This document shows, piece after piece, positions 1 through 12,832 of a stretch of 64,000 nt of DNA (its first letter is position 1; each line of letters begins with the position of its first letter). This DNA comes from Craspedostauros australis. Taxonomy: Eukaryota; Bacillariophyta; Bacillariophyceae; Mastogloiales; Achnanthaceae. Below the pieces are notes generated by a model, which was given only the letters and a program-made list of their open reading frames with translations, made no database searches and had not been told where the DNA came from. Location of the stretch: contig JAMXDE010000065.1 of the NCBI GenBank assembly GCA_026770025.1, positions 186,001 to 250,000 of the forward strand, read 5' to 3'. Position numbers and translations under genes: made by a program.

Positions 1-3000
1 ACATCGTGGATCAAAGCGGAAAACACACAAGCGAACTGAGTCAATGGATCCGATGTAATCCCATACGTGTACTCGTGCAGCTGCTTGGTTCTGCCCGAGT
101 TTCTGTTGTTGCCTTTGTTCATATCCTGCTGCTGGTACGTCCATTCCTCGCTCTCGCCGTTGTTACTGGTGGCGTTGTCCTTGCCGCTGTTGACACGGTC
201 GATTCGTTTGTCGGGCGTCACGACACGCGACAGCAGCTTCGTCACAGATTGGACGACGTGAGAGGCATGCTCGAAGCAATGGAAGGAGTTGTGTCGGTAC
301 ATCTGCGAGATGGCGGTGACATATTCGCGCAGCTCGGATATGACGGCGGGATCCAACTTCACAGTCGCTGGGTCGCACTTGTACTTGGAGGCCCTGTCCG
401 GAAGCTCGATGATTTCTTTCACTTCATCTAACACGGTCTGGTTGAACTTGCCTTCTTCAGGTGTGATGGCAGAGAAACTTGATAGGCTGAATTCATTGCT
501 GGCCATGTTCGGCCTGCTTCTTTTCGCTGAAGTGGGGCGCGGATCTCGCATCGCGACCACCTTTTGCAGCAGGCCTTGCAGTACATCTGCATTCCACTCC
601 ACGAGGCGCTTCATCTTCTTCTCTTGCTGAGCGCGCTTGCTGTCCACGGTCCTATGTTGAATTACCGGTGATGTAGATGAAGGTGTAGATAGTAGAGGCG
701 GCGGCGGTGGTGCTCCCGTGATCGTTGATAGCGTCGACATGGACCTCGCCTGCGTGGTTATAGTTCCAGCCATGGAAATGGAGGTCGTAGTTGCCACCGC
801 GCACCCTGAGTTTCTTTGCGAGGTGCCTTTGAATCGCGTTGATGTTTGTTGGCTCAATGGATGCTTGGAGTCGACTGAAATGGCGGCATCTGCCACATTT
901 ATGGCGGACATTGCCAACTCAACGGAGCCGTGGGAACCGCGACGACCACGTCCATGGCTACGACCGGATGCCCAGTACGTCTGGACCTTGCCCTTGCCCT
1001 TGATTTCGACGAGGTCGTCTCTTGCGACTGCCCAGTGCGACTTGTCGGCGGCCGCGAGTAGCTTGACTGTGGAGGCTGACAGATGGATACGATTTTCAAG
1101 GCCGGTGCTCTCCATCCTTGCAGCCATGTTGACGGTGTCGCCGAACAGCTGGAAGCGAGTCTTCTCGCCGCGTAGCACGCCAGCAGTGACAGGACCAGAA
1201 TGGATACCGAACCTCATGGTCAGGTCGCCGGTGTCAGGCCCCAGAAGGACTTCCAACGACTGTGCGCAGTGGGTCATTTGATGCAGGCACTCTCGCGCAA
1301 ACCGCAGCATGGCCACGGCATGATCGTCACGAGGATTCGGAAGGCCGCATGCAGCGACGTAGCAATCTCCAATCGTTTCGACCTTGAAGATGCCTCTTCG
1401 CTTCGCGATGGCGTCGAACGTGCTGTAGATCTGCTCAAGGAGAGTGAAGACTTGGGATGGCTCCCTCACGCTGGCCCACGCTGTGAAGCCGGCGATGTCC
1501 GCGAACAGGACCGTGACGGAGGGGAACAGATCTGCGATGGGCTCCGATAGAAGCAGCCGCGCCTTTTCGGCCTCGTAGTCGGCGAAGCTGTTTAGCTTCT
1601 TGAGGTTTCTCGAAGATGACGTTGTAGCACCAAGGGTCGGCAGTAGTCCTCCTCGTCCTCTGGGCTTGCCACGGAAGGCGGCCCGACTTCGTGCGAGGAG
1701 ACCTGTACCGTGAGCCGGTGTGGACATGCTCGCAGATGGTTCCATGCCCTCCATGTCGATTTCCCTCGCATCCTGCAATGCGGCATCATGGTCTTCGATC
1801 AGGCGATCACGGAACTGGGCAGGGAAGAGAGATGTGAGCAGCGCATTCGTCCGGGCAGCTGAGTGCATCACCTTCTTCTGCCGTTGTTCCACGAAGCAGT
1901 CGTAGAGGAGAAAGACTGCAGACGTCAGCATAAAGACGAGCACGACGCCAACCGTGTACGCCAATGGCGTGCTCGTGATGAAATCCGATTCAAAGTCTTT
2001 CGTGGGGTACAGGTGTATCATGTAGTGACACACCCCAGCCGCGCTTGCCTTTTGCACGACGGAAAATTGGGTCATTAACTCGAGGTGGTCAAACTGACTG
2101 TCGTGATGATCACCATTCCCGGAGTGCACCACGTCTGGCCCAGTTATGCGGTAGCTGATGGTTTGATCGCATGTGCTCTTGATGACCAGATCGATGGCCC
2201 CAGCTCCAGCCGGCACGATCTTTTCGAAGTACTTGTGCCACGGGACGCTGGCAAGAAACATGCCTACCATCGACGCATTCTGATCGAAGGATGGGAAGAT
2301 TGGCTGGAGGAGGTAGCTGCTGGGCCATGCGGATGGGTATGGGATCGGTGCGTTGGAATAGATGATCATTTCCGAAAGCACTGGGGAACGCGACCTGCGC
2401 AGTTGATCGTAGACTCTCGTGAAGTCATCGCCAATGCTCAAGAAGTTGAGGTTGATCATGGGCACGGTTGGCGGCGTCGTCTGCCATCCCACGACGTAGT
2501 GATCGCCGTCGTAATCTTGATCCTCCTTGACCGGGGGCAGTCTCATTGATTCAACCAAAGATGAGCCATCAGGTACCCGGTGAATGAATGGCGGGATGCT
2601 TGTGCTGGTGAGAGTTGAATTGCCACCCCAATGTCCAGACTGCGTGTCGGTCTCATTGCTGGCTGTGCTATCGTCACCCTCAACTGGTCCCTTGGTGATG
2701 GTGACCTCCGGTTTGAAGGATGGGTTGAACAGGCTATCGGGGATCGGATCGTTGATCCAACCCGCGTTGTTCGTGGAGTACTCTTCCCACTCCTGTCGAT
2801 CGTCGACGGGTACGAATGGACAGAACCCCAGGTACTTGGAACCGGACAGTTCCAGCAGGTGGAACCCGCGGAAGCTGTAGTGAGGTATTGTGACGAATGG
2901 CCAAGTTGCGTTGGTAGCGAGGGTGAAGGAAGTAATCCCGTGGCTCATGGATTCGATGGTCGCGAAGATGTTCTGTGCAGTGATCACCGACGCTTCGAAT

Positions 3001-3548
3001 ATCTCCATGCCGAAGTTGGAAAACTATGGTACACCATGCGCATGCCGTACATAAGTTAGAGTTGGATGAAGTGTTAGACACAGAAGATCAGGTCATGGTG
3101 CTTTGAGAGCTTTCCGCAACGACAAATGTAAACGCAGATGTAAATGCAGATGAAGATGAAGATGCAGATACAGAGACACAACGAAACCAAATCATCCATC
3201 TGCGATGACCAGCCAAGACCCACGCAGGACGAAACTCACCTCGGTCTCGAATGCCTTTTCCTCATCGCGAGACATCACCTCGTTGGTGAAGTATGCCATG
3301 ATCCCCGTGGCGATGGAAAGGACGCAGAAGACGAGGATCTTGGACCATCGCACACGATTGGCCTCCTTCCTTCCGATCGTGGAGTGCAGATCAAGGTCAT
3401 CGTCGTCACCTCCATCCTTTGATGGTTGATATGGATTCGTTCCCATCGATGCCACATCGAACGTCGATCCTCCCTTGGAATGGTCATCCCCTCCCCCAGA
3501 GTGATCATCCTCGCAGGAGCTGCTCGTTGAGAGGGTTTCATGCGACAT
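1..3548 (-). CDS. receptor-like class III nucleotide cyclase fused to cyclic-nucleotide phosphodiesterase (3' end outside window)
   Basis: Probably makes and degrades a cyclic nucleotide, likely cGMP, at a membrane. Exon 1 is 3240-3548 and exon 2 runs from 3023 to the edge. The 216-base phase-0 intron (3024-3239) has a GTGAGT donor and a TAG acceptor. Domains in order: an acidic N-tail; TM1 at about residues 71-87; an extracytosolic region of about 360 residues; TM2 near 450-473; the cyclase domain near 605-790; a low-complexity linker; a PDE domain from about 960. Cyclase motifs visible are FADIAGFT (metal Asp), KVETIGDCYV (Glu as in guanylyl cyclases, second Asp nearby), RFQLFGDTVN and NMAARMES (transition-state Asn and Arg). 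The PDE shows FHCFEHASHV, and the window begins inside its ALIHDV metal motif. The position that is Cys in guanylyl cyclases is Gln here, so guanylyl specificity is an inference. Cyclase-PDE fusions of this layout are known in diatoms. Smaller unnoticed introns are possible. Confidence 0.9.
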
Positions 3549-5333
3549 CTTGGTTGCTGCTGGTTGTGCTGCTGGTTGTGCTGCTGGTTGCGCAGTGGGC
3601 TGTGACGAAGTGCTTTATTGCTGTCGCTTCGATTGTGACGACGGCGATGAATGAGGTTTGGATGCCGACGATGGTGGTGATGCTGATGCTGATGCTGTTG
3701 AAAGCGGATGGTGAAGGTGCGTCGGAGATTCTGACCGTGATGTCTTGGTGCTGTTGCTGTGTTGCGGAACCCCGTTCGCACAAGAGCCTCAATTTTTGTG
3801 ATGGAAGATGTGGGGGTCCTGACCTGATCGCAGACTTCTCGAAGCCTTGTTGCCCCTGCTTCTCCCCACAAGAAGCGGCACGCACTGAGAAGGTCCCAAA
3901 GTGTTGCTTCCCTGGCGCTAAACGCAGGTCGTAACCCCCCATCATTCCTCTGAGGCGTGTTGGGTGAGGACTGGCGGGACATTGATGCGATGACTCAACG
4001 ATGCCAACAACATCAACAACACCCAAATTTCCATCCATCATCAATTTACGGGCACTCGCGGGCACGAGTATGTATGGTGCGGCATTGGTATCATGCCAAT
4101 CGTTGCGGGAGTACGCTTTGCTTGCACACCATAGCTTCCTTTCTGCTCGTATTAGTACGCCGCCGTTGCAATCACCGTGTTCGTACTCCAAGACCAAGAC
4201 TCGCTTCAACATTGCTGCTCTGCTTGGAGAACGAAAGTGACCCACAATAGGTCCAAGATCAGTTCAAGCGACATTCCGAGAGATGAAGACACAGCACTTT
4301 GTGACCACACATCACTTTCGTCACTCTCGTTTCTGCCCCTTTCTTTGTCCAGTAGGCTATCATTGATCTTCCGACGAAGGCATGTTGACTGGTCTGTTGG
4401 GACTGGAGGTTCCGCAGCTGCGTTATAACTCGCTATCGTTGCACCGTAGTCTGATCGGTCTCTTTTGTACTCGTCACTGCCTTGTCCCCATAGGCGTGAT
4501 GTAATACAGCATAAGTGAAGCAACTGCCAGCGATCGATCCGTTCCTCAGATTGAAGATACGATTGAGTGCTTTGCTCTCGAGCGAGTTGGTTTCTGATGC
4601 CATGGCACTGACGTCGAACAGAGACGCGGAACTCCGTGGACATCACAATCGCCTCTGATTAAGGCACCGAATAAGGCACCTCCATTCGCTGCATGCAGTT
4701 CCTCTCTCTCTCTCTCTCCCTGGCCGCCATCTCAATGGTCTCTCCCTGTTCCTCTTCTTGAGGGAGTGTGAGGAGTGGAACGCATCGGCACTCGTTCGTG
4801 ACGATCTTGTGGTCACTCACCCAAACACAGACCGAACAGAACAGCAAGAATTTCTCGGAACAAACCACATTGACACGAAGAACACGATGACGTCACTATA
4901 GTAGTCGATTGGGTCATCCTCCTTCGACCTCGAACACATCGGATGACGTCATCGTTTGGCCTATCGAACACAAAACGTGGTTGATGTGACAGTATGCAGA
5001 CTCGACATCAACTAACGAAACAAAAGAACAGAGAGAGATAGGCCCAAAGTGCTCACAAAATGGGCACTCCGCGGAGGCCACGCTGTGCGATGCGTGCGAA
5101 ACATTGCCCAAGCTCGGAGCGAAGCTCTGGATACGCAGCCGTACCGGAAGATCGAAGGCACGCTACTTGCAAGCAGAGTACTTCGATCAGGGCTAATGGT
5201 ACAGTTACTACGAGTGTTGCGCTTTGTTGTGCTGTGTTGCGTTGGAAGAAAGAAGGACCTTCTTGGACTCCACGTAGCCCAACCCAGTCGAAGCTATACC
5301 ATGCCATACAATGGCCATGCCCTGCTATCTCGA
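3549..5333. other. intergenic region upstream of the cyclase-PDE gene
   Basis: No gene is supported here. Open frames are short, overlap on both strands and match nothing I recognise. It should hold the promoter of the cyclase-PDE gene and the 3' UTR of the DUF1800-DUF1501 gene. A pure CT dinucleotide tract lies at about 4702-4718. Confidence 0.5.
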
Positions 5334-8300
5334 TCAGCCCGTCAAGGGAGAGACGATGGCAGCGCACAAAAGCGAAGAGAGGAATGCATGCATCGCGAGT
5401 TGAACAAAGCGCCAATAGAATCCCGCATTGGATGCTGATGCCGCGCTCGACGATGGGCATTCGCACTGTGGCCCACGTCCGTCACTGTACACGGCGATGT
5501 TGGCATTGTCTGTGTCGCTGCCATTGCTGCTTGCCTCGCTGACATCAACTTTGATCTCCTCGATCGTGGCTGGATGCATCGCAATGGTCCGATCACGACA
5601 CGTCGTATTGTGCGTATCCATGGACATGTCGTCGTTGATACCAGAGCACGCCGAGTGATGGACTTTGCCGTCCAGGAATAGATCCATGTCAGAGAACAAG
5701 GAGCAATGATCGAAGCTGTCGCGGTTGGGGAGCACGGTGTCCAAGTCACTCTGGTGCGTGACTCCCATCCATTGTGCGATTGCCTGCCACTCTGCTTCCA
5801 ATGGTAGGCTTGGGATGACGCGGCCCCGATCAATGATGCTAGGTCCGGCCTGCGTGAGGTCCGAGGGGTACTCTCCCAGGATGGTGCCCCCCTTCAAGCC
5901 TCCACCGAGCAGAAAGCCATGGCCTCCCCACCCGTGATCAGTTCCATCACCAGAGTTTGGGCTCAACGTCCGACCAAATTCGGATCCGGACACAACAGCG
6001 ATGCTGTCCCAGATATCTTGCTCCTTCATCTCTGCGACGAACGCTGACAGCGCCTTGTTGACTTCCTTCAGCTGCTTCTTGAGGTTGCTGCTGCTGGTCA
6101 CCGCGTGGTGGTCGTACCCGCTGTGACGAACGAAGATGACCTCCCGTTCGACAGCTCTGTGATCCCTGGACTTGATCCATTGAGCGACCGAGCGGAAATT
6201 CTCGCCCAGACCCCCCGATGGAAACTTGCCGACAGTGAACGTCTTGTAGATGTGAAGTTCCTCGTCATTGTTGCTGACCGCGTCGGAGACGGCTGATGAC
6301 CACAGATCTCCGAATACGCTGCTGTCCGGTTGCGACAATGTATTCATCTCGAGGAGCAAGGAATTCATCCCTTCTACCTCCGGTCGCCCATTCAGTTCGA
6401 TTGGCTCATCCTGTGGGATTTCTCGGACGACGTTGTCGGGATGGTACGGGGCAGACAGCATCGTGGTGCTCGTGCCCACGGACGCTGCCGATGCGACAAA
6501 CCCGCGCTGGCGAAGCACATCGAGGATGCGCCCACCCACTCCCGTATTCATGAATTCGTTGGTCACGTCGATGCTGTACACTTCATCTTGCTGACTGTTG
6601 TGGGAGAAGAGCTGAGATTTGGTGCCTACATCCCAGTCCAATTTCGAAACCGGCTTGCCGAGGACACCCGTGTTGGCAAAGAAGGTTGCGTCCTTGTCAT
6701 CGTAGAGATCCCTGAGAATGGGGATCGCCTCGTTGACTCCGAACGTATCGCAAGGCTGATTCGATCCAGCCGCATCGATGCTGAGCAGCTCGCTTTTCTT
6801 CAGCGCAACCTTGCCGCGCACTGTCTTGTATTCGTCGTACAAGTCCTTGGAATTGCAGTCCTCCTTTGGAACCAGTAGGTTGAAGGAGTCCATGCCACCC
6901 TCGAGCATCAAATACACCACTGCTTTGTATGGATGATTTCTCGCAAGCGCGCTGCCTGGGTCCGGTAACGCTTCAGATTCGCCGTTGGAGCGGACGAGGT
7001 TCGTCGCATGGAATTCAGGCGTGGCGGCCATGAGCTGCTGGGCAAGTCGGGTAGCCTTTGGCGTATCGGTCGACATGAATGGTTCGATCGCTTGTAAAAT
7101 CATGTCTCGGTTGATCTGGCGCAGTCGAGACGATGTCAACAGCAACGCCAATTCGTCCACCAAGTGCTCGCTACTCAATGGGTCCGCACGATACTGCAAA
7201 ACACCGAACGATCGGGAAGTGTCATCGAACGAGGTGGACAAGACGCACTGTCGCAGACCCCTCGGCTTGAATTTGCCAAGCCCTCTGCGGCAATCCATGG
7301 GCACGATACCTGAGTTTGGTTTTGGTTTGTGTGTCGTCATAGGTAGGAGAACGACACGGAACAGTGAATACGTCCACACTCACGGATGCAAAGAGGTGAG
7401 CACGTAAATACAAATACAAATCGTGCGAATACAAGAATGATGTCTTCAATAATCGCAGCGGTAACAGTAACAGCAATTGGCAACCATGCGAGTGCTCGTA
7501 CGAGAACGTAGCAACTCCGGTAGCTTGATCAAGAGCAGGCGCATGCAAACAAATGCAAGCAAATGCAAACGAATGCAAAGCAAATGCAAACAAACATGAT
7601 ACATGTCCGATTTCAAGTTGCGAAAACTCACCATGCTTGACTGTTGTGAACACCCCATCCAGGAACCCAATGGCAGTATACGGCGACAACACTTGCGCTT
7701 CCGGCGAATGCAACGAGGACTGGGACATTGAGCCAGCCGGCGCGAATTCGGGAAGGAAGAACGAGAAGATGCTCTGCGCTTCGTAGGCGCATTGCCCAAT
7801 CGATTCCGTCAGGTCCGACAACAGCGGCCACAGCATGGGACTGTCATGGTGGTACTCCATGCTCCGAAGAAAAGCAATGAGCTTCAAGATGGGTTCCCGC
7901 AGCTGGCCGTGCCCGGGATCAGAATCGAGGACAGTGCAACGAGCCTCTCGGTCCAGAAGGATCGCAGCCACCAAAGCACCCACATTGCCGTATGTGCCCG
8001 TCCCAATCCCATTGTACGATCCGGATGTGTACGCCTGTGCCACTGCGTGGATGTACCGTGGTGATGGATTCGAAATGCCAAACCGCTGGATCATTCGACT
8101 TGCCAAGAACGGTGGATGATTCGGATGAAAGAAGTACTCGTCCAGCACGGCGTCGGTTTCGTAGTACGCATCGCGGACTTCAGGATCGACGAGACTAATG
8201 AAATGGACAGGATTACGGAAAGAATACTCCGCTGTGCCGCCGTTGCTGCCAGTGATACGAACGGTCGAATGCATGTTTTTCAAGTACCGCGTCACTCCAT

Positions 8301-11300
8301 TTTCATCCTTCACCATGAACACTGTGTTCTTGTCCAAGGAATTGCAATCCCCATCCTTGGTCAAGACCTTTGCGTTTGGGATGCTGCCGTTGCAGTCGCC
8401 TCTGTCGGTGTACGCTTCGCCGCTACTTGCTGCGAGAAATGGATCGAAGGCGCCAATGTGTAGACGCGAGAGGATGCTGTTGTAGGTGGCGCTTGGAGAT
8501 GACGCAGAGTGAAAGACGGGCTCTTCCATCAGGGCAGTGTCGCAAATGCAGGCATTGTCGAATGCCATGCACGCCGCGCCATCCGCGGCGCAGCCGTTCG
8601 ATGGATTGGGATGCCTGCCATTGGTCCAGCTCGTTTTGAAATAGTTCTCAGACCGATTGGAAACGCTTGACGGGACTTCGCGGCGTCCTGCGAAGTCATC
8701 AGGTGGGTTGTGGACGATAGCGATCTCCCCATAGCTATTCACCTTGACTTGGATGGAGCATGATGCAGTGGTCCAGTGGTAGTAGATCGGCAGCCGTTCG
8801 ATGGTGGACCAGACATCCTTGGCGCAAATGCCAACCTTCCAGGGACGCATCTGGGCGTAGTCGCAGGCGATCTTGCCGATGCTGTGGCACCTTGACTCCG
8901 CCGAATCGTATGAGAGTCGTTCACCTTGGTATGCGCAGTTCTTGTATCCCCAAGGGAATCCGCCGTCGTTCCACCACAGATCGTCACAGCAGCTTTCCAC
9001 TGCGACCGCGGTACGTGGGTCAGCACACATGTTGCTGCGGATGACTCCGTCATCGTTGGCATAGTCCATCACACGCCGCGCATTCGGAAAGAAGGCTTGG
9101 TGGACGCACGCCGGTTGGACATACTCATAGTAGATCGGAACCGGTGATGATTGGACCTGCACAGTTCGGATCGTGTCCACCATCATTTCTGGATGGTCTC
9201 CGGTGTGGAGGTTGGAATAGTCCAGCGATGCATCGAGCACAACCTTGCCTGGAAAACTGCATTCGCCATCGTTCGCTGCAGATGAGCACAGAGCTTCGCG
9301 CAAGGGAGATGCGATTTGCAACACCAGCCGAAGCACTTCTGGATCCTTCTCCCAATCCGCCTTGTCTTCTTGCAACTCCGGGAGGGATCGCGAACCAAGC
9401 AAGCGATACGTGGCACCCTTCTTGACGAAATGCTTGTCCGGCATGTCCGCACACAGTGGGTATCGGTCACCGATGTATCCACCATGCAAGTCAGATTTTG
9501 GGAACGGATCGCGCCGTCGCCTGCTCTCGTGTGGGGGTGCAAACATCCAAATGAAGATGGAGTACACGTGTTCATGTGTGGAGTACACGTGTTCATGTGT
9601 GGAGTGCATGTGTTCATGTGTGGAGTGCATGTGTGTTCATAGAGGCAAGCGAAGAACACAATAAGGATGAGGATAGAGTACATGGATTTCGAGTTGGCAA
9701 CGTGTCGCGCATGATCAGTCCGTGCGACCTCAAAGAGTCATGACTTACCCGCTGATTTGCATTGGATCCACCCGTGAAAAACGATTCTCGTAGTTCCCAC
9801 GATCTTGCTGACGTTGGAATCCTGTCCATGCTCTGGCGAAGGACCGTACGTCGGAGTTGTCGTACGTTGCAATGGCATTGCCGTGGACATCCATCATGGC
9901 CGTGCCATCCAAATTCAGTCGAACCAGACCGATGGAGAAGAGCTGCATGATCTCGCGCGCGAAGTTTTCATCTGGATAAGCCTTCTCACCGTAATCGATG
10001 GAGTACTGCATGCTCTTGGAGTTCAAGGAGGACAGCATCTCGCCCATCTTGTCATGGAACGATACCTGTTTCAGGATATCGCGGTAGTTTCCAAAGGCAT
10101 TCCTGACAAAGATGTCGTAGAAGGCAATTGTTGTCTCGGTGCCGTGCTCGTCGTTGAGCAGCGCGGGAGTGACGACCAAAATTTGACTGAGAGCAAACGC
10201 GACGCGCTGACGAAGTTGATCCTTCCCGAAGAGGGCGATGTGAGACCAGATTGTATTCTTCTGCCGTTTGGTGAAGGAGCTTGGTGTGGCGTGATCCCGG
10301 AATCTCTCGTCGTCGAAGTACTCCATCTCAAAGCCTGTCCCTAGGAAGGGATCATTGGCCACCTCCCCATCCGAACCACAGACGACGACAGCGCCGCGTG
10401 CTTCGTTTGTTGGCAGAACTCCGAACTGGCGTTGGATCTCTCGCACTTGCAACTGCTGCGGCAGATCTGAATACGGAACGTAGTCTCCAAGCTTCCCCAG
10501 CAACGGGTATTCGGCAGCACGACTGTGAATGTTCGCGTAGAAACGGTGGTTGCCGTCAGCCTGGTGCGAAGCCGGAAGGACGAGCTCCGTGGATCCGTCC
10601 CGTGATGGCTGTTCGATTTGTTGAGCGCCGCCGGGGTGGTCGATGGTCCATTGCGAGAAGTCATAGACATTGGAATGCAACGAATGCACGTGTTGCCAAC
10701 ACGTACCGTCCAGCCCTGTGACGAATCCTAAATCAATAATATCGCGGTCTGCTTTGCTGCACTCCTGCGTTTGGTACAGCTGGACATCTTTGATGGCAGG
10801 CAAGGATGACGGGATATCATCGAAGGATGGTTGCAAGAGAATTGCGAAGACATGCTCCGTTTCTTCCGTGACGACTCGGTCGTTGTTTTGACAGTTGGTT
10901 TGGTCGACTTGCATCCAGCGAGACCAACGGTTCTTGTGCAGACCACATGGAGAGGGCTGGAAGTATTGCAGGTTATTGCTGCGATCGCGGTAGGTTTCGT
11001 CACTGAGCGGCAATCCCGCAATGCTGTAGTACTGCACAAGTATGGCGCGATCACGGTAGTGTGGTGTTTAAAGCACGCGATGGAGTGCAATAGAGTAATG
11101 GCATTGGCACAAAAGCATTGGCATACAAGTAGGAATGCATGAAACATTGAATGCAAAGAATAAGCGGACATGGCAGCGTGAGAGTTTGTGGATTTGGCAT
11201 GTTGTGCGCATTGCACACTTTACCATACACTGGCATGGAAGCAACGACGAGACAGATACCAACACGTACCAATCGTCCCGTGATGGCGTGCGCCGCCGCG

Positions 11301-12832
11301 AGGAATTCGGGCGTCAACTGCACAGAGAACACCGGCGGAGCTGCGGAGCTGCACGCTGTTGCCGCCGTGCTCAGGAAGCAGTGATCTTCGTTGAGGAAGG
11401 ATCGCGGGACATTCGCGCACTGCATGGCGTCGCCAGATGCGGCCGCCATTGCACCGCCACCATCCTCCAATGGATTCTGCACCGTATTCTCGCGAAGCAC
11501 CAACCTCGGATCGTAGAGAAGGAACTTGAACGGGTCAGCAGCATCGTTCGCATCTTGGAATCTCGCAATGATCGGTTCGCTCATTTGAATGAATGCATGA
11601 TCGTACGCATCGCAGAGCTGGCGTTCTAGTTCATTGAGGACGATGTAGTCGTCACCGTCATTGGAATGCTTCCAGTACTCGCTGTCGTACGACACCTCAT
11701 CCAATCGTTTGAGATGCTGCTGACTGCTGCCTTCGATGGAATCGTACGTGCCAAAGTCCAGCACGGCAATGCCATCAAGGTGAGATGGTGGGAAGTACAC
11801 AGCAGGATTGCCTCGCAGGAACTGCAGACAAGCATCCTGATCGCCATCGCCATTGTCAGCATCGGCCACAAAGGGCTTCACGCGCAAGGGCGATCCCACG
11901 CCGTTCTGATAGAACGTGGCATCGTCTCCGCAGATCACGTACGCCGTGTCCAGCTGTATTGGGACGGCCGACGAAGGATCGATGCTGGCATCCCAATCGT
12001 CGAACTTCACCAAGAGGATTTGTGTCTGCATGAAGGTCCGGACGATGCCATCCACTGACACCGCGAACAGCGATGTGCCACCCGCAGATGACGATGACAC
12101 GGTGAGTTCCTTGCCTCGATCCTCAGACACGCAAACGTATCTTCGGAATCGTGCACCGACATCACATGGTTTGGGTCCAGGTAGTCCACCGATGAACGAC
12201 TGGGTCAGTCGTGGATTGGTTCTTTGGCGAAAGAATCCACGGTGGGATGATGTCGGCGTGATGGATTCGTCCATCTGGCGCACGATCCAGCGTCGGAAGG
12301 GGATGATGCCGTTCGATCGATCATCTGCACCATGTCCGTTCCAATCCCACCCGTCCAGGTCCGCGCGCTGCACTCCAAACGAGGCCTGCTCCAAGAATCG
12401 AGCGACCGTCGCGCGCTGGTTGCGGACAACGGATGATTCCGAGTTGGTGGCAAGATACGATTCGTAGGATGAGAGGACGTAGGTTTGGCCGATCGAGGTG
12501 AGAGCTGGCAGGATCATCTCGCAAGTAGATGAGTCATCGAAGCGGCAGTGGACGGTGAGGGTGTCGGCAAAGCGACCGGCCGAGATCTCCCAATCGTATC
12601 CATCGTAGCTGCGCGCGACGGGGATCCGCATGGCGTTGTGGTCGTGGATCGTGAGAAGGCACAGGCCGCCATCGAAGTTGGGCAGCTGGATGTGCTGATG
12701 GGCGATGTCGATGGTGATGTCGTCGCCCGCGTCTGGGCAACGGTAGGTTGCGACGACAGCTTCGGCGGTGGGATGGAGCAATGCCATGACGAGCAATGCC
12801 GCCAACAGCACCATCATGTGAAACGCGCGCAT
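5334..12832 (-). CDS. secreted DUF1800-DUF1501 fusion protein, four exons
   Basis: Predicted 2236 residues. Exons are 11270-12832, 9749-11031, 7632-9520 and 5334-7309. The three introns (238, 228 and 322 bases; phases 0, 2 and 1) have GTACGT, GTAAGT and GTGAGT donors and CAG acceptors, and all join in frame. The start at 12832 gives a signal peptide (MRAFHMMVLLAALLVMALL, then TAEA). DUF1800 begins near residue 140 (VARFLEQASFG), is broken by a long lineage-specific insert, and resumes with RQRVAFALSQILVV (about 800) and YPDENFAREIMQLFSIGL (about 870), ending near 1570. DUF1501, an alkaline-phosphatase/sulfatase-superfamily relative, fills the last 660 residues, with LMLEGGMDSFNLLVP and GSEFGRT...DHGWGGHGF. 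The C-terminus ends in a hydrophobic stretch that could be a membrane or lipid anchor. In bacteria DUF1800 and DUF1501 are usually separate neighbouring genes of unknown function. The molecular role here is unknown; secretion and anchoring are inferred. Confidence 0.9.
9571..9640. repeat. 21-base tandem minisatellite inside an intron
   Basis: About 3.5 near-perfect copies of a 21-base unit built around GTACACGTGTTCATGTGTGG lie within the second intron (9521-9748) of the DUF1800-DUF1501 gene. Adjacent copies differ by single bases (tac versus tgc). This is a simple tandem duplication with no spacers, so it is not a CRISPR. Confidence 0.85.

Noticed and set aside
9571-9640. Short repeated units that could suggest a CRISPR array
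   Set aside because: Copies are directly adjacent with no spacers and lie in a eukaryotic intron; it is a minisatellite.
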